This document shows positions 11,250 to 24,300 of a DNA stretch of 64,000 nucleotides, one piece after another. Location: contig NC_079147.1 of the NCBI RefSeq assembly GCF_945859685.1, forward strand, positions 305,162,485 to 305,226,484, written 5' to 3'. A program made the translations under genes and the position numbers. The first letter of the stretch is position 1, and each line of letters begins with the position of its first letter. This DNA is from Eupeodes corollae (lineage: Eukaryota > Arthropoda > Insecta > Diptera > Syrphidae). The notes under the pieces were generated by a model. That model made no database searches and was not told the origin of the DNA. It was given only the letters and a program-made list of their open reading frames with translations.

Positions 11250-11925
11250 CGCTTTTCATTAGTTTTAAATGAAAGTACCGATATAAATATAAAAAAAAAA
11301 TTATTGGCGGTGATTATTCGAATATACGACGAAAAGTGGCATGATATGTTTTCGACACTTACTGAAGTTCTTGACGGAAAGGTTTCAGAAATTTTTAACA
11401 CAAAATATTTCATTTAAAAACATGGTTGGATTCACCGCAGATAATTGTCCTGTTATAATGTGTAAAACAACCGAGGTTCTGGCAAAATTAAAGAAAGTCG
11501 TCCCAACTCTCATTGTAAATGGCTGCGTATGTCAACATTTGATTTAGGTGACGTTTTCTTAAACGAAATTCAAAATTTTTCCCAAAGTGCAGTGTTAGAT
11601 GGTCGAGTTAACTCTTTCGTTTAATTTATTTTAAAGTTTTTTTTTCCAATGAACACAAAAATATTGAACTGATAAACAATGAATATAGAGCTCTAGCTGA
11701 TTGCGAATATTAAAAAAAAATATGAGAATTGTTTCCATATCAGAGTTTTGGGTAAGAATTGGTCTTCTTAAAAATGAATGCAATGAGTTAATGTTTGAAA
11801 ATATTCATCGCATTGTTCAGGGTGGCTTTTGTGTTCCTCACTCTTCGGCAAATGTCGAAAGAATATTTTCATACCAAAACATAATTAAAACTAAAATAAG
11901 AAATCGTTTGCAAGTGCAAACGTGA
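11250..11925 (+). pseudogene. hAT transposase relic
   Basis: Two pieces are visible. 11341-11545 has FTADNCPVIMCKTTEVLAKL and VPTLIVNGCVCQHLI, matching the 'sDgAxxM ... L ... CxxHxL' part of the hAT catalytic core. 11701-11925 has VPHSSANVERIFSYQNIIKT and KIRNRLQV, the C-terminal hAT dimerisation motif. Stops and frameshifts separate them and most of the core is deleted. Inferred family: hAT, ZBED/ZNF862-like lineage. No TIRs or 8-bp duplication were found. Confidence 0.75.
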
Positions 11926-12390
11926 AAACAAAAACAAACCAAAATTAGTTCAAAAATAATAAAACTTAAAGCTTCATATGTAAATAGGTATTAACAGCAC
12001 AATGTTTTTGAGTATAGGAACATGTTTTATAATAAATTATTTAATTTTAAAACATTCAGACTTGTCACATTCTTATTTACAGTTTTTAAAAATAAATTTC
12101 TTATCTATTTTATAATTTTAGATAAATAACGAGCTATCCCAAAGTTCTTCATATAAATAGTCTTCTTCGCCCTTAGGGTTTTCAAGCTTTGCTGTGGCTC
12201 CAACTTATACTTTGAAAAATTACGTTAAAATTTTTTTTAACGTATGTGTGAATCTTCGTGATTTGACATTATTAAGGTTAAATCAGAATGGTTTGTAATT
12301 AAAAAAAAATGATGATTTTTATTTTTTTTAAATATAATATAATCAATTTTGGCATTCAAGAATGCAAAACTTAAAAACAATAAATTCACA

Positions 12391-12455
12391 AAAGCATTTA
12401 GCATTATTTTAATGCTAAATGCTTTTCTCTTCTCTATAATGCTAGATCTAGCATT
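12391..12455. repeat. Cluster of perfect palindromes
   Basis: Around 12391-12426 the sequence AAAGCATTTAGCATTA is followed, after a 3-nt loop, by its exact reverse complement (16-bp arms). At 12438-12455 AATGCTAGATCTAGCATT is an 18-bp perfect palindrome. A smaller one, GCATTC-2 nt-GAATGC, lies at 12352. All share the core GCATT. They sit about 100 bp upstream of the Harbinger reading frame and may be its subterminal DNA. Confidence 0.85.
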
Positions 12456-12554
12456 AATAATGCCGTTATGGGAACTCCGAGATCGCGAGCTTTATGTATT
12501 TTTGCAAGCGAAGGGTTGCTGCTTTAATTATCGGCATTGTTTTTAAAAAGAAAA

Positions 12555-14684
12555 AAGAATACAAGAAATGTTGGGTCAAACCGTGGGTAGATTGTCGTAA
12601 CCAATTCGGTGCAGGGCCTGCTCTTTCAAGAGAGCTTCAAATTGAAGATCCTCAACAGCTTCGAAACCTTTGCAGTTTGTCAGTTAGTGAAATTGAATTT
12701 TTGATACAAAACGTTGGACCCATAATATTTTAAAAAGATACCCAATTAAGGAAAGCCAAACCACTACGCGAGGATAAACTGGTAACACTTAGATTTTTAG
12801 CATCCGGTAAGCACATGAATCGCAAATCATTTTCGAAGGAAAAATTAAAAGTTAATAGTATGGTCTGTGCAGGTGATTCATTCAGCAGAAAATTTCTAAA
12901 CATCTACGAACAATTTGTATGGTAAACATATGCTTCAGTTTGGGATGGGGCCGAGGTTTCAAATTGGTTTCAAACCACTGTAGGTGTTCCCCAGAGATGT
13001 ATCCTCAGCCCAATCTTGTTTTCCCTCTAAATTGATGATATTTTAGATAATTTACCCGGTGGAGTTTGTTTTTCTGATATTCACATTAAAGCGCTTCTAT
13101 ACGTGCAGGACTTGGTTATGCTAGCGGATAACCCATTTTCTCTCCAGCTACAAATCAATAGGGTCCAAATGTACTGCAATATCTGGGGTCTTAAAATAAA
13201 CTCAGAGAAAACAAAGGTAATGGTATTTGAGGCACGGACTTGTAGAAGGTTGAGAGAAGAAAGGTGGTTCCTTAACAACCAACCTATTGTAATAGTACAG
13301 GAATTTAAATATTTAGGAGTGTTTCTGTCTGCTAACGGTAGCTTCAATAAACATGTTCATCGTAAGAGTAAAGAAGCTAAGGTATCTCTCAACATAATGT
13401 GGCCAACTTTCTTCTCAAACAAAAATATAGACTTAAGATCTAAGTACCGAGTTTTCCAAGCACTTGCTTGTCTTATGGTATTCAAGTTTTTGGTCACACC
13501 TATTTTGAAAAATTTGAGTTGATACAACGCCTCTTTTTCAAAAGATTATTTCGGTTACCTAATTCGACTCCAACCTATGCAATTCATGTTGAATCTGGAA
13601 TTGCGTCGATTTATATTAAAAATTTGAAATTTCATGCAAATTTTCTAACGTAGATAACTGGCAAGATATCTTTTCAAATGTAATTGTAAAAGTTGATGAA
13701 AATATATACATATATATCTTCAACATTTAAATAGAGCATCATCATCCTCAACAAGCGAAATACATAGAAATCTAAGCTACTCTTTAAATACTAATGCGAC
13801 AAATTATTCCAATAATAGACTTTCTGCGAGAGCTTTAGGTACCATTTTCAGAGCAAAGGTTGAAATATTGAATTTGAATTATATTCCGCATCGGTCAGAT
13901 CTACCTCTCCTTTGCAATTATTGTAACAGAAATGAGCGTGACGATATTTACCATTTCATAGCTATTTGTCAGGTACTACAAGAAGTTCGTAGGCTCTTTT
14001 TTCAACATAGTGTCCTCTCTAGAGAACAAATATTTGGTGTAATGAACGAAGAAGCTTTTCAACCTTTTAATTCGATCGTTTTGATGGTTTTGACGGCAGT
14101 TGTTGATGCGAATTACAAATTCACATATGTCAATGTTGGATGTAACGGGCGCATCTCTGATTGAGAAGTATTTTTCAATACATCTTTGCACAGTGGATTT
14201 ACAGAAAACTCTATAGTTGTGCCAGATAAAAAAAAACTCTTCCTGGTAGAACCAAGTGGCTGATGATGCGTTCGCGATGAGTAACTTTATATTAAAGCCG
14301 GATCCGTTTCGTAAGCAACCAGCACCTGAACGTATTTTCAACTACCGGCCGAGCAGGGCTCAGACAATAGTTGAAAATGCCTTCGGAATTGTTGCATATC
14401 GTTTTATGGTTCTTAGAAAACTGATGAATCTAAGTCCTGAACGAGCAAGAGATGTGTGTATGGCTATCTGGACCCAACACAATTTCTTGCTATCTAAAAA
14501 CGAACCCTACTACCTGAGCACGGGCATGGCTGATTTTAAACAACCAGAAACTCATGATTGAAAATGGCTCAAGCACAACTATTGTGTTTCTCAAAAACAT
14601 GTTAGGGAAGATTTCAAAAATTACTTTATGACTTCAAAAGGTGAAGTTCCATGGCAGCACAGACACATTACACTGAATGATTAA
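12555..14684 (+). mobile_element. PIF/Harbinger transposon relic, split by a LINE
   Basis: The N-terminal part (12560-12840) reads WVKPWVDCRNQFGAGPALSR, ELQIEDPQQLRNL and, after a frameshift, REDKLVTLRFLASGKH, all typical of HARBI1-type nucleases. The C-terminal part resumes at about 14090 with TAVVDANYKFTYVNVG (second catalytic Asp), IVVPDKKKLF, MADDAFAMSNFILKPDPFRK, RIFNYRPSRAQTIVENAFGI (catalytic Glu) and, after a stop, GEVPWQHRHITLND. Between the two lies about 1.2 kb of non-LTR retrotransposon. The first catalytic Asp lies in the lost segment. Dead element. Confidence 0.8.
12870..14085 (+). mobile_element. Non-LTR retrotransposon fragment inserted in the Harbinger relic
   Basis: The + strand reads KFLNIYEQFV, YASVWDGAEVSNWFQTTVGV, PQRCILSPILFSL, IDDILDNLPGGV, LLYVQDLVMLADNPF, then WGLKINSEKTKVMVFEAR and FKYLGVFLSANGSFNKH, in RT order. 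After a frameshift come YGIQVFGHTYFEKFELIQRL and a C-terminal zinc-type stretch LLCNYCNRNERDDIYHFIAIC. The catalytic YADD box is mutated to YVQD, and in-frame stops occur (for example at 13028). The clade is not clear to me. The right boundary is placed where the Harbinger VDANYKF motif resumes. Confidence 0.75.
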
Positions 14685-15904
14685 AGAATTAAAGAGGTAC
14701 TTACCAGATTCGAAATAGTTTCAGAAGGCGTTAAAATGGAATAAGAAACTGCAGAGCCCGAAAGTATGGCCACTTATTGCTATATAATTCCTCAGTTCCT
14801 GCAAGACTTGTTCTTTTTTTCCTTTTTCTTTAATTCTTTGGACATCTATAATATTTGTTCACGATTATAAACAATATTTTGAAAATAGAAATAAATATCA
14901 CCTGGTTTCTTAAGTTATAAAGCTTTCTTTTCGCTGTTTCGCAAATTCGGTTCATATGACGCTTTTTCTATTTCTATCGCGAAATGATTTATCCGTAGTT
15001 CTCCACAACAATTCAACTTACTGATATTTTTCAATAAGTTGATTGATTTCCTCCAATGTGCACTGCTTACTCTCGATAGCTACTCGCAAAATACGAACTG
15101 TGTTGGTATTTCCTGAGCTTAACCCGGATAGTGTTAAACACATACATTATGTCCACTTATGAGTGACTTTCAAAAAGATCGAATGTCGAGAGTAATTAGT
15201 CAATTCTCCGCGAGCTACTCTCCAGACTATGTCCACTTGCAAGATCGGTCCCGAGAGCAGCTTGAGAGCGACATGCACCACGTTTATTTTTAAATGGACA
15301 CCCACCTTAAGGGAAATGCTGGAGTAAACCCGAAGCAATTTATATAGAACAACTGACACCGATGGTTATGCCATGCCAATATTAAAATCGCTTTTAATTA
15401 GGAAAAGTAAAAAAATAAAAAAAAAAGTACAAATCCAATTCTATCGAAGACATTATCCTTTTTAACTTTGTTTCACTTTTAAAAAACCCAACAAAATTAT
15501 TGTGTTTACTTTTCAACGAAGAATTTGTGGTTGATAAGAAAATTGATGAGTATCTATTCTGTTTTAAAACCTTCTCTACCAACAAAATCATTCATAAAAA
15601 TAATAAAATCTAATAAAATTCACAAAAAATTGCAAATTTCTATTCTTGATAATCATAATACCAACTCGTTCAATTTGTTGATATCTATCAAGAATCTTGT
15701 TGATAGTTTATAGCTATAATATGGCTGTTAGTCAGAAATTTTGAAATAGTAATAAAATTCTTAAAACTGAAGTAATTTAAGAGGCACTATTGCTGGCATA
15801 GAATCACTTGGGATCACTCATAAGAAAAATATGAAGTTGTTTTTCTGTCCCACAATACACTTTTAAAGAATTAAGTTGTAATAAATAAAGTATCACCTTT
15901 TGCA
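14685..15904. other. Intergenic DNA, no gene seen
   Basis: No supported gene. A segment near 15284-15304 reads, on the minus strand, AAGGTGGGTGTCCATTT, close to the 16731 TIR family, and 15140-15250 repeats the words GTCCACTT and CTCGCGGAG-like text, so a degraded member of that family probably lies here. Short frames (15394-15713) show no domain. Confidence 0.4.
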
Positions 15905-16105
15905 TGGGTTTTGCCTCTTTGGGAGGAATTGATAATTCGCCTAAGAGTAATTCTTGTGTCTTCTCAAATTAGCCGTTCGGATTCGGGCTAAAAAGTAGGT
16001 CCCCTCCAACCCTGACAACATTACTCGAACACAAAAATGTTTGAGAGTTGTAAGTCACTGCGCTCTAGCTCTCGATAGACTGTGCGCCACATAATTTATT
16101 TTTAT
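15905..16105 (+). repeat. Degenerate SINE copy, body and 3' tail, + orientation
   Basis: This segment aligns by eye with the reverse complement of the SINE at 28158-28468. Shared words include AAGAGTAATTCTT, GTTCGGATTCGG, GTAGGTCCCCTCCA, CCCTGACAA and GAGAGTTGTAAGTCACT. It ends TGTGCGCCACATAATTTATTT, corresponding to the SINE tail. The tRNA-like head is not recognisable. Confidence 0.7.
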
Positions 16106-16730
16106 TTAGTTGAAGTCTAACATCTTTTAAAGATTTTTCGAGATTTGTATGAAATATTTCATCTAAATATTAGAGATAAGGACTATAAATTTGGAAAACC
16201 ATCGTGAATTTCTTTAAGATACATCAATATCGAAAATATTGAATAAAATTCAACTCGACGACGATTAAATTATTATCTATGACTAGAGTGATTGAAAGAC
16301 ATTTTAAAAATGAATCGAATTCGTTTGGAGCGGGAAATTAAATTCCAGGTATCCAGAAATGCATATTATTTCATATTATGGCCAAAAATTGAGCTTGGGA
16401 AAAGAGCAACTTAAGCGTTTGATGATATGTTTTAAAAATCATTTCGGGCAAGTTCCAGCAGAGAGGACCAATTTTCGACCACTATGTCAGCAATAACGTG
16501 CCGAAAATTCTCTTCCTAGGCGTCATCGGACGTATTTACATAGATAGCGACCACTCAACAAAATAGTCCAGAATGTCGTTGTCCGTTCATTTTTACATTG
16601 CAATTCAAACTGAGCAATAAACAAGTGACAGTGACATATGAATATATTTGAAAAACGAAAGGAAGAAGTTTCTTTGATAACTAATTTCGACAGTTACATC
16701 CAAAAATGCTTAATTTGGTTAATCTTTAAG

Positions 16731-17213
16731 GTGCGTGTCCATTTGAGAACACTGAGAGTAGCTTTCAGTCTTAGGTCATCCTAAAGAGCAAATTCGAAAG
16801 TGGACACAGTGTTGAATTTTTATTCTCGACGTTCGAATTTTTTGTGAGTTTATCGTAAGTCGAATATTTTATTGTCAAACCTGAAAAGTCTCTGAATAGT
16901 TGAACATCTTCATGTTTAGGTTAAACCCGCATCATGGTTTACCATTGCTTGAAACACTTAAAGAGGACGTTTGAGAAATCCAATATAGAGACAAATTGAG
17001 ATGGGTGAATTTCGAAGTTCAAAGTGGTCTTTTTCCAAAAAAGTTGGCTTTGGAAGTGAATATTGAAATGGTATTCACGAAATGAGTGATTTCAAAAACG
17101 TTCGCATATATTATGTTTTCACTACTTTATAAAAGTAGTCTCAGAAAACCATCTTTCAAAACTTAACGAATGTGTGAATAAGCGATGGTAAAATCAAATG
17201 GACCGGCACCCTC
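16731..17213. mobile_element. TIR element (MITE-like), GGTGCGTGTCCATTTGA family
   Basis: The left end GGTGCGTGTCCATTTGA at 16731 faces the right end which on the minus strand reads GGTGCCGGTCCATTTGA from 17213. Length is about 480 bp with no coding capacity. The same left end occurs at 6667. Confidence 0.6.
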
Positions 17214-17269
17214 AAACATTAGTACTGAAAATATAAAACAGCCTTTATTATTTTTGTATTTAATATTTA

Positions 17270-17890
17270 TTTATTAAAATATAAACAATGTAGTAATTTT
17301 GTTGCTTTTTAAAATTTAATTAAACATAAAATATCAATGAATGCTTTTGCAGTGTTTCGCATAATAATAATAATAATATTTATAAATGTATTTAGTATGT
17401 CAATAATTAATATTACTCGTATATAGATCGTTGATGATGAAAAATTTATTTTGGGCATAAATGTGTATAATTTTGTTTGTTTTTTTTTTTGTTCATTATT
17501 TTGAAAATATATATTTTTTTTCTATTTTGTTTTTATAATTATTTATCTTTTGTACAACAGTTGCCTATTTATTTATATACAATTTCTAAGCAAAGCAAAA
17601 ATAAGTTTCTCGCTATAATAGGTATACTGATAAAATTATATAATTTAAAAAATATTCAATAAATAGATTTAATATAGAGATAAAAAAATTAAAACAAATA
17701 AGAAATCATCAATAATATAAATGTTTGTTGCTCAATTTTCTTTAACCCCTCCTCTGTTAGTTTGTTTTTTTATTGTTTTTATAAACTTATGTTGTGCCAC
17801 TAGGAACAGGGTAAATTTGTGTGTAAATAATGCTATCGGAATGTTTGTTTCATTTTAGTGCTGAATTATGTTTACTTTTATTTAAACACC
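17270..17890 (-). other. Presumed 3' UTR of the class II PI3K gene
   Basis: Directly follows the TGA at 17893-17891 on the minus strand. It is strongly AT-rich and contains several TTTATT words on the + strand (AATAAA on the minus strand), for example around 17264-17272 and 17563-17572. Which poly(A) site is used cannot be told from sequence. Confidence 0.5.
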
Positions 17891-18307
17891 TCATGACCTA
17901 GGAACATGACCCAAAGCAAACCAGTCTATCAGTTCCTGACGCAAATCATATTTACTTAAATCAATTTGAACTCCACCAAGTAGTTCGTTCTCTTGGAGAG
18001 TGTCATGAGACCAAACTGTGACATTTAGGAAACGATTTTGTATATGCTCAATGGGCATTCGGTATTCCAACTGTGAGCAAAAAAAAGTATTTATTTATTT
18101 TGTTTTTATCAAAAATAGATAAACAATAAATCTTTCAGGTAGGTATTAGGTACTTACCGTCTCCATGAAACTAGGAACACATGTTTTTCGTACAACTTTC
18201 GTTTTCCTTTTTGTCACTTTTGTTTGATCAGGTTTTAAATAGCATTTGACATAGGTATTAGGTTCTGTTCCACCCTGCAGTGTTGGAAGACCTTTTGCAT
18301 GGTGTAT
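17891..18307 (-). CDS. Pi3K68D: Class II PI3K exons 14-15: C-terminal C2 domain and stop
   Basis: Exon 14 (18307-18158) encodes IHHAKGLPTLQGGTEPNTYV, KCYLKPDQTK and RKTKVVRKTCVPSFMET; exon 15 (18070-17891) encodes EYRMPIEHIQNRFLNVTVWS and LLGGVQIDLSKYDLRQELI, ending IDWFALGHVPRS and TGA. This is a type II C2 fold with the usual P-Y-VKCYL and W-x-HD signatures. The Ca-binding aspartates are only partly present, in line with class II enzymes being largely Ca-independent. Confidence 0.88.
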
Positions 18308-21300
18308 CTGGAGGAAAGTGAAAAAATATTATATGGCAGAGAATAAAATCTATGAAATATTACAGGAGAATATAATAATAATTAAATTTATTTATTTATT
18401 TAGCTAAAATCTAGGAAAAAAGCAATAAAAGACAAAACTAATGTTGCAGCGAATGAGCATAAGCTTTAAGTGAGAGCTTACTTATATTGAAATCAAGGAA
18501 AAACTTGACCTCATTTCAGAGCCGAAGAATGCTGGACATACGTTCAAAGAGACCGTAATTGGTTAGATTACAAGAAAGGTAAAAAGAAGTGGGATTGAAG
18601 ATTTCCTACAGGCAAATAGTGTGCGAACAGAATGTCAGGTATTTAGGCGACGTTAGGCAAAGTCTTTAAGACTTACTAGACTAAGGCGATTCTGGTAAGT
18701 ATATTCTCCCTTGGAATGCCGTGTAAAGAAAAACAAATAAATCATCTTTGAACGTTTGTAATTCGGCGTGAATGATACTCATTAAAAATAAGACGGGCAT
18801 CATTTATTGTAGACCAAATATTATAGGTCACAAGTGACTCCCTTGAGGAATCCCAGAAGCATAAAAAAAGAATTCTGTTGATTTCATTCTTCAAGTATAA
18901 TTCTTGTCAACGAGTGACTTTTTACTCGGTAAAAAACCAAGACCTTTAAATTTGAAGTAAATGATATTGTGAGAATTTTTATCAAAGGCTTCTAAAAAAT
19001 CTTTTCAAATTGATTCAACTTCATATCTATTGTCAAAAGTCTTCAATGTTTATAAAACGAATTCTTAAAGGTTTGCAGTTGTTGACCTACCCTTTAGAAA
19101 GTGAACAGAAGAAAATTTTGGTGGCATTCACAAAGATAGTGGCTACGTAGTCAAGGGATTCTGATTGTCTAAATCTAACTACAAAAGTAGTTAAAATTTC
19201 CCCTCCGTCGTAGTCTACACAGTTAGTGCACTGGTTTTGACGTTTCACAATCAGCTGCTCGGTGGGGACACAAAAATTCAAAATGAAATGAATTTTTCGG
19301 AATTTAAATACAAATATAAATCAATCATATTATATCTTCTATTTGGTTTTATAGAATTTAAAAAGAAAACAAACTACTTAAAGTTCTGAAAACACAAATA
19401 TTTCTTATTTTATATAATTGTATTTGTCATTAATATGACAGTTCCGGATTGACTACCTTTGTAGTGCAATTTTGCATTCAACAAGCTAGTTGAATTTTGA
19501 CTACGTAGCCACTAGCTTGGTGAATAAGCCCATTGACTTACTGTCAAAATGGACAAAAACATTAACCAAATTTTCGAAGAGTTTTGAAAATGGAAGACAA
19601 TTGTTGGGACTTTTTTATTGATTTGGGACTAGAACATAAATTTTCTTTGAATATATTTGTTTGCCTAAAACCGACGAAGTTTGAGGACAGAAGAAAGAGA
19701 AATTCGGTGTAATCGGATGTTTACTACACGATTAATAAAAGAAGGAAGCAAAGGATTTTAATACTGATGTGAAGTTAGTAATTGTAGTTCACCCATTTCA
19801 CAAAAATGATTATACTGTGAGTGTCATTAATATTCGTTTTTTTTTGTTTCTTTCCATAAAAACACTTTGCTTTTTACTTTAAACTTTAAAAAAGTTAAAA
19901 ACCAATTTTTATTTAAAACATTTTGTATTTAATAATTAACAAAATAAAATAAATAAAGAATACGACAACTCAAAAAACAACACTTCATTAATATTTGTTT
20001 TTTTTACATATTTATATTAACTTTTTAATTAATCTTTCTTACCATTGATGTTAATATTTTGTTGGATACCCTTGATTGGATAAAACTCCGCCTAGTCACT
20101 TGAGCATATTTTTTATCATTTTTTGAAGGTCAAATGCCTATTTTGTTCCATTGCTTTAATGCACTTATTGACGAGACAGGATTTTCTCGAATTTGACGGT
20201 CCAATTCATCCCACAAATTCTCGATTGGTTTAAGGTCTGGAGATTGAGGAGGTGTTTGGATAACTTTTGGACAGTTATACAGAAGCCATTCTCTTACAAT
20301 ATGCGCCTTGTGCTTCGGGTCGTTGTGCTGGTAAAACTTGGAATTCCTAAAAATGCCCATTTTTTCAGCACTTTGCTTTGTCCTCAAATAGTATTTCTTA
20401 TTCAATATACTGTCGATGAATACTATATTTCTCATGCCTCTTGCCGAAATGCACCTCCAAACCATGATATGCCCGCCTCCATGCTTCACTGTTGGCTTTG
20501 TGTTCCTGCTTTTAAGTTCATTTGGCTTGGCTTCCATCCGTTCCAAAGAGGTTATACTTATTCTCGTCAGCAAATAATTACATCATCCCACCAAGTTCCA
20601 TCCTTATTTTTGTGTTCCCTCGCAAGTTGATGCAGATATTTTCTTTTTGCATTTCATTAACACTTCTTGCACAATTTTTCGCGCACTTAAATGAGTGTTT
20701 GGCTCTATGTCTAAAATATCAGGAATTTTTGTTTGGCTCCATGTCTAAAATATCAGGAATTTTTGTGTATGTTTCACCTTTATTATGGTAAAAATTGAAA
20801 AGATTTCTTTTTTCAAGGCTTGAATTTTTTCCTTTGCGGTCCATGATTAACTTTTAAAATAAAACCAAACGATCTTACACTAAATTGTTTTAAAAATGTA
20901 TGCAAACGTCTAGTGATCATTTTTTTTTAATGTCTTGTCTTGATAGACAAACTGTTAATCGCGGCAAATGTCAAACTCAGCAAAGAAAATAAAAGGCCGA
21001 ATATTAATGAAGCACCTACATGTGTCCTTTTTGCTTGTTTGTTTATCGTATATCTTAATGCAATTAAGTGATTGCACCATTTTTTTTAATGAAATGTTTA
21101 GGGAATAATAATACTTATTTATAAAATAACCAAATAATAAACCTAAATTTAACTTTTACTACGAAAAAAAACACTAAAAGTATGTTTAAGAATAAAAACC
21201 GAAAATTAATGACACTCACTGTATATGTAATCGTATTTATAGTAATCAGAGACAGATTTCAATGTACTAGATTTTCCAAAGTATGTTACGTCTGTTCCTC

Positions 21301-24300
21301 AATTTACACAGTTCTAAGGTGATGAAGATGTGTAGTTTTACGGGTTCAGAAATACATCGATATGGAATCAAAATCAACTTGGTTGAAGAGTTCCTTCAAT
21401 TTGGTGCAGTTTATTTTACGAAAGAAGTAATAAGAAATATTTAATTCTTCGTGGGTTGCTATTGTTAAAAAAGGGATCAAGTGGATCGAGTGATTGAGAG
21501 AAGGTTGGAGCTTTTCGAACTTCAGAAGAAAGTATGACGACACCTTTCCATGAAATTTGTTACCCCATTTATTTGGAAAATCCGCAGTCTGCAAGACAAT
21601 CAGATAACAACACTTCATTTTCGGAAGGTATATTTAATTGTATGAACTACAACCCATCATTAGATAAGTGTTAAGTTCAGTAAGACAAATTTAAACCACC
21701 CATAACTTAAAATGAATCATTGGGTTGTCAAGTTTAAAAAGAAAATCTTTTGTATTGACAGAAAAATGATATAAAAAGATTTTTTGAGCACGCCGAATCT
21801 AGAAGCAAGGAATAAAGACTTGGTTTTTGATGAGGTTGACCTTAATTACAACATATTGTTACAAGATTGTTGCTGACGGCGAAAAGACACTACCACACGG
21901 TGTTCCAGGGTTAAAGGCTTTTATTAAAACTGTGAACCCAGCTGTAAGGATTTCAGAATCAAAAACATCAGAGGAGAGTTCGCTATTCATAAGGAATTTC
22001 TTGGGAATTCAAGAACAGTGATGATGCTTTTGATCCCTATAATTTCGATACAGACTAAAAGAGACTGATACAAGACATCTGTATTGAAGATCCCTAACCT
22101 TTTAATTAAAACTAAACAAAAAAAACACTTGAACAAACAATTCCATCTGTTTCGTTAACCTCTGTTAGTGACATCGAAAACTTAATTACAATATAGATCA
22201 AACAAACAAAGCTTACCATAACAGTGAGTGCTCCACGACGGTATTGTAGTGATATCTTTATAGCTCCATCATTACTCGAATGCCTTTGAATTATTGGTTT
22301 AATTTCTGTAAAAAAAAAATAAAATATAAAAATTCGTTAACGAAATATCCCAAACATAAAAAAAACAACTACTCACCTTTTACTTTAGACACCTCTATAT
22401 TAGCTTCCTGTTGATCCCGCAACAGAGGATGGAAGAATGTATAAACCAAATCTGAATGAGCAATCTCATCTGCCGAATTGAAAAGTGAAACCAGAAACCG
22501 TTGAATCTCGGGTAAACGTCTTTCAGCCACAGACTTTACATTGGACCTGCCAACGTGTATACCACTTGGCAAACTAAAATGTTCGTAAATCAACAAAATA
22601 AAAACCATTAGATTACAACGTAAAAAAACCGTTCCTAAATAAGATAAGATAAAATGATTCACAAGAAAATAAAAATATAACAGTATAGTGAACGACCTTG
22701 TATCATTTTTTAAATAGAATATGTTTACTCAAAACACCTGCTCCATATACGGGCGTTAAGTAAATAGAAAGGGGAAGTCTATGCATACAAAACTGAAACT
22801 GACATCAGAGTGCGACAGTCTTTATTTGTTGTTATTGTCAATAAAAAGAAAATCGACTCCCCCACCAAGAAACACAAATTTCTCGGCGCTATTCTATCTA
22901 CGAGTATCGGAGTATCGATCGGTATCGGTAATCAAACAGAAAATAAAAAAAGATAAACTGGCAAAGCTTGTGTTCCAATAGATACCCATCGATAAAGTTG
23001 AGGCAGTCAACTGCTGCTTAGCTAGCTTACCTCGAGAAGCTCAGATACGAGAAATAATAATAACCTGAGAAAGCTCCCTTCCATATCTTTTCGTTTTTTT
23101 AAGATATGATAAGCAAAAAAGTCCACACCGTTTATTAAGTGTATTTGAACAAAATTGACAACGCCAGCGGCGGCGAAGACGTGTCGTCTCAAGTGAAGCC
23201 GAAGTTCGAAAGAATAGTTGAAATGTGATGCACGTATCGCAAGCGGAAGAAAAAAATATAATAATTTCTCTCTCATAAAATGGCTAAACTAGGATCAGTT
23301 CCTCAACATTCTGCTTATGGTAAACAAATATTTAAAAACAGAATTGAAATATGGGCAGACCAATATGGGAAAATCCCTATTTTTGTTTTAAGGTCAATCT
23401 GATGTCGTGGTGTCGCTTTGTTCGTTGGGTGTTGTGATATGCATGGTGCTGGCCGTTTTGGGAATAAAATTACGCTGGTTTAAAAAACGAATTCATTTTG
23501 ATCAGATTCCGACGACCGGAAGCAGTGGATCAGACATTAATGGTCAAGTGTTCTTAAGAAGAACTTCTCGTAATTTCCAAGAGCAAGTGAGTGTTTGCTG
23601 AATTTTAGCCTATTTTAAATTTCTTTTTGTTTCAAATAAATTATGTATTCGTTTTTGTTTTTTTTTTTGTTCGTGATAACGACAAAATCGCTTAATGATG
23701 ATGATGATAAAAACAAATTCAATTGAAAACAATTATGTATTCCGTGATAAGGCCAAGTGTTGTAAAAAGAAAAATAAACTTTATGTATTCTTTTGTTTGC
23801 TTTTTTTATTGTTTTTCTCAGTTTAGTGAGCCTGTGGTGGCTCAAGGAATATTTCGGAAGAAATTAGATGAAGATGACATTATAGAGCGACCTAAATCTT
23901 TACCACGTGAGTTTTTGTGCTTAATTTCGTTTTATTGCAAACACGGGTTGATTATTGCTTTTTGACTTCAGCTGTTCGTGTTCGAAAAACCTCTACGAGT
24001 TTGACTACTTTTGGACCTCCGAAGAGATTTACCATACCCAGCACAGTAGTGGAAGAACCTGTGGTCATTCCACCTCCCCCTCCACCATTACCACCGTCAG
24101 CTTCATCCGCTTCACTAGCGACTTTAGGTGGACCTGGCAGACAAACATCGACAGAAGAAAAAGTCAACTTTGCCCCATCGGTTGAAATCATCCCAAATGG
24201 AAACACACCCAGAGAAACCGAACCGTTGCATGAAGAAGATGCTCCCATCAGCAGACAATTGAGCGGACGAAAACAGACGGGGTATACAAGGCCATCGGAT

